Assembly: GCA_023267415.1 (NCBI GenBank)
Contig: JAHFNM010000010.1
Location: forward strand, 1 to 21,258
Source: Candidatus Nomurabacteria bacterium
GTDB lineage: Bacteria; Patescibacteriota; Minisyncoccia; Phycocordibacterales; UBA9973
DNA length: 21,258 bases
Reading direction: 5' to 3'
Shown here: positions 20,898 through 21,258 of the stretch, piece after piece
How positions within the stretch are numbered: the stretch's first letter is position 1
Layout: every line of letters begins with the position of its first letter
Program-made: the position numbers and the translations under genes
Notes under the pieces: model-generated
The model's database searches: none
Told to the model about the DNA's origin: nothing
Seen by the model: the letters and a program-made list of their open reading frames with translations, nothing else

Positions 20898-21258
20898 TCA
20901 CTTTGTCACCGTTCCCCCTTCTGTTGGAAATCCTGGCTCGTTCTGGAGCTGGGTCGAGATGGCCGAGCGCGACGTGCCGAGCATATCGCCAGTAAAGGTA
21001 TCTTTGGCGGAAACCGACGTATCGAGCACAAGCTTCGGAATGCTTCCTGATTGCGAAGTCGAAGGATTGAGTCGAACCTGGAACGACAAGCTTCGTGAAG
21101 GCCCTGTGATGCCTGCTCCAGCCGGTATGGATCCAATATTCCAGCGGATCGTGCTCGTCGTTTTGTCGTATTCGATCGGTTCGCCTGACGGAGATATCGT
21201 CCCAACCCAATCCACATATATCGGCAGTGTTGCCGTATCGATCCCGCCAGAGAGAGCG
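20898..21258 (-). CDS. C-terminal part of a large surface protein (DUF11-like), 5' part outside the window
   Basis: The frame is open from the right edge of the window (119 codons plus TGA). The sequence YVDWVGTISPSGEPIEYD, then TIRWNIGSIPAGAGITG and SRSLSFQVRLNPS, has the pattern of DUF11-type repeats (VxW, NxGxIPAG, FxVxL), as seen in large Parcubacteria surface proteins. The ending QNEPGFPTEGGTVTK has no membrane anchor. It would be upstream of glyQS on the same strand, 84 bp away. An apparent start at a GTG (21213-21215) is internal, since the frame continues upstream. Confidence 0.75.
   Translation of the reverse strand, partial: ALSGGIDTATLPIYVDWVGTISPSGEPIEYDKTTSTIRWNIGSIPAGAGITGPSRSLSFQVRLNPSTSQSGSIPKLVLDTSVSAKDTFTGDMLGTSRSAISTQLQNEPGFPTEGGTVTK

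Noticed and set aside
20821..21210. 129-codon minus frame containing RHPGLDPGSRAI
   Set aside because: Out of frame with the DUF11-like coding sequence; the RHPGLDPGS stretch is a typical translation of the palindrome.

Overview
The window looks like chromosomal DNA of a small-genome bacterium of the Patescibacteria (CPR), most likely a Parcubacteria-type lineage. This is inferred from family resemblance, not from a marker search. The clues are a giant Thr/Ser/Ala-rich surface protein with an N-terminal peptidoglycan-binding domain, the end of a DUF11-like surface protein, a C-terminal winged-helix regulator of a type I associate with Parcubacteria, an EF-P with a TQQRKP tip loop, and tightly packed housekeeping genes with few clear Shine-Dalgarno sites. 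UGA, UAA and UAG all appear as stops, so the standard bacterial code fits. No tRNA, rRNA, CRISPR array or insertion sequence was seen.

Layout. 1-5000 (minus strand): the N-terminus of an unknown membrane protein, an O-antigen-ligase-family membrane protein, then a 1111-residue exported surface protein behind a putative ~500-nt leader. 5000-6620: that leader region, then a regulator-like gene whose promoter and coding sequence are full of AAAGGACA-type motifs. 6700-10500 (plus): ftsK, a membrane-anchored Ig-like protein and recA. 10500-12240: a small unknown gene (minus), efp (plus), and a tiny secreted protein that is almost only a type IX secretion (Por) C-terminal-like domain (minus). 12240-13745 (minus): the rpsF-ssb-rpsR operon with a structured leader and a hairpin-rich ssb-rpsR spacer. 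13740-14066 (plus): a small Cys-containing protein whose -35 overlaps that of rpsF. 14065-18800 (minus): an M16 peptidase, then an AI-2E-family permease, metG and tatD packed as one operon. 18830-19500 (plus): an unknown gene. 19509-21258 (minus): a zinc-type glycyl-tRNA synthetase and the C-terminus of a large surface protein.

The genes form a cell-surface module (O-antigen ligase family, peptidoglycan-binding surface protein, DUF11-like protein, Por-like secreted protein), a chromosome maintenance module (ftsK, recA, ssb) and a translation module (rpsF, rpsR, efp, metG, glyQS). The most distinctive signals are non-coding: three genes share an identical -10/6-nt/ATG geometry that predicts leaderless mRNAs, several long palindromes sit in spacers, and one regulator gene seems to carry its own operator motif many times. 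All promoter, hairpin and start-site calls were made by eye.
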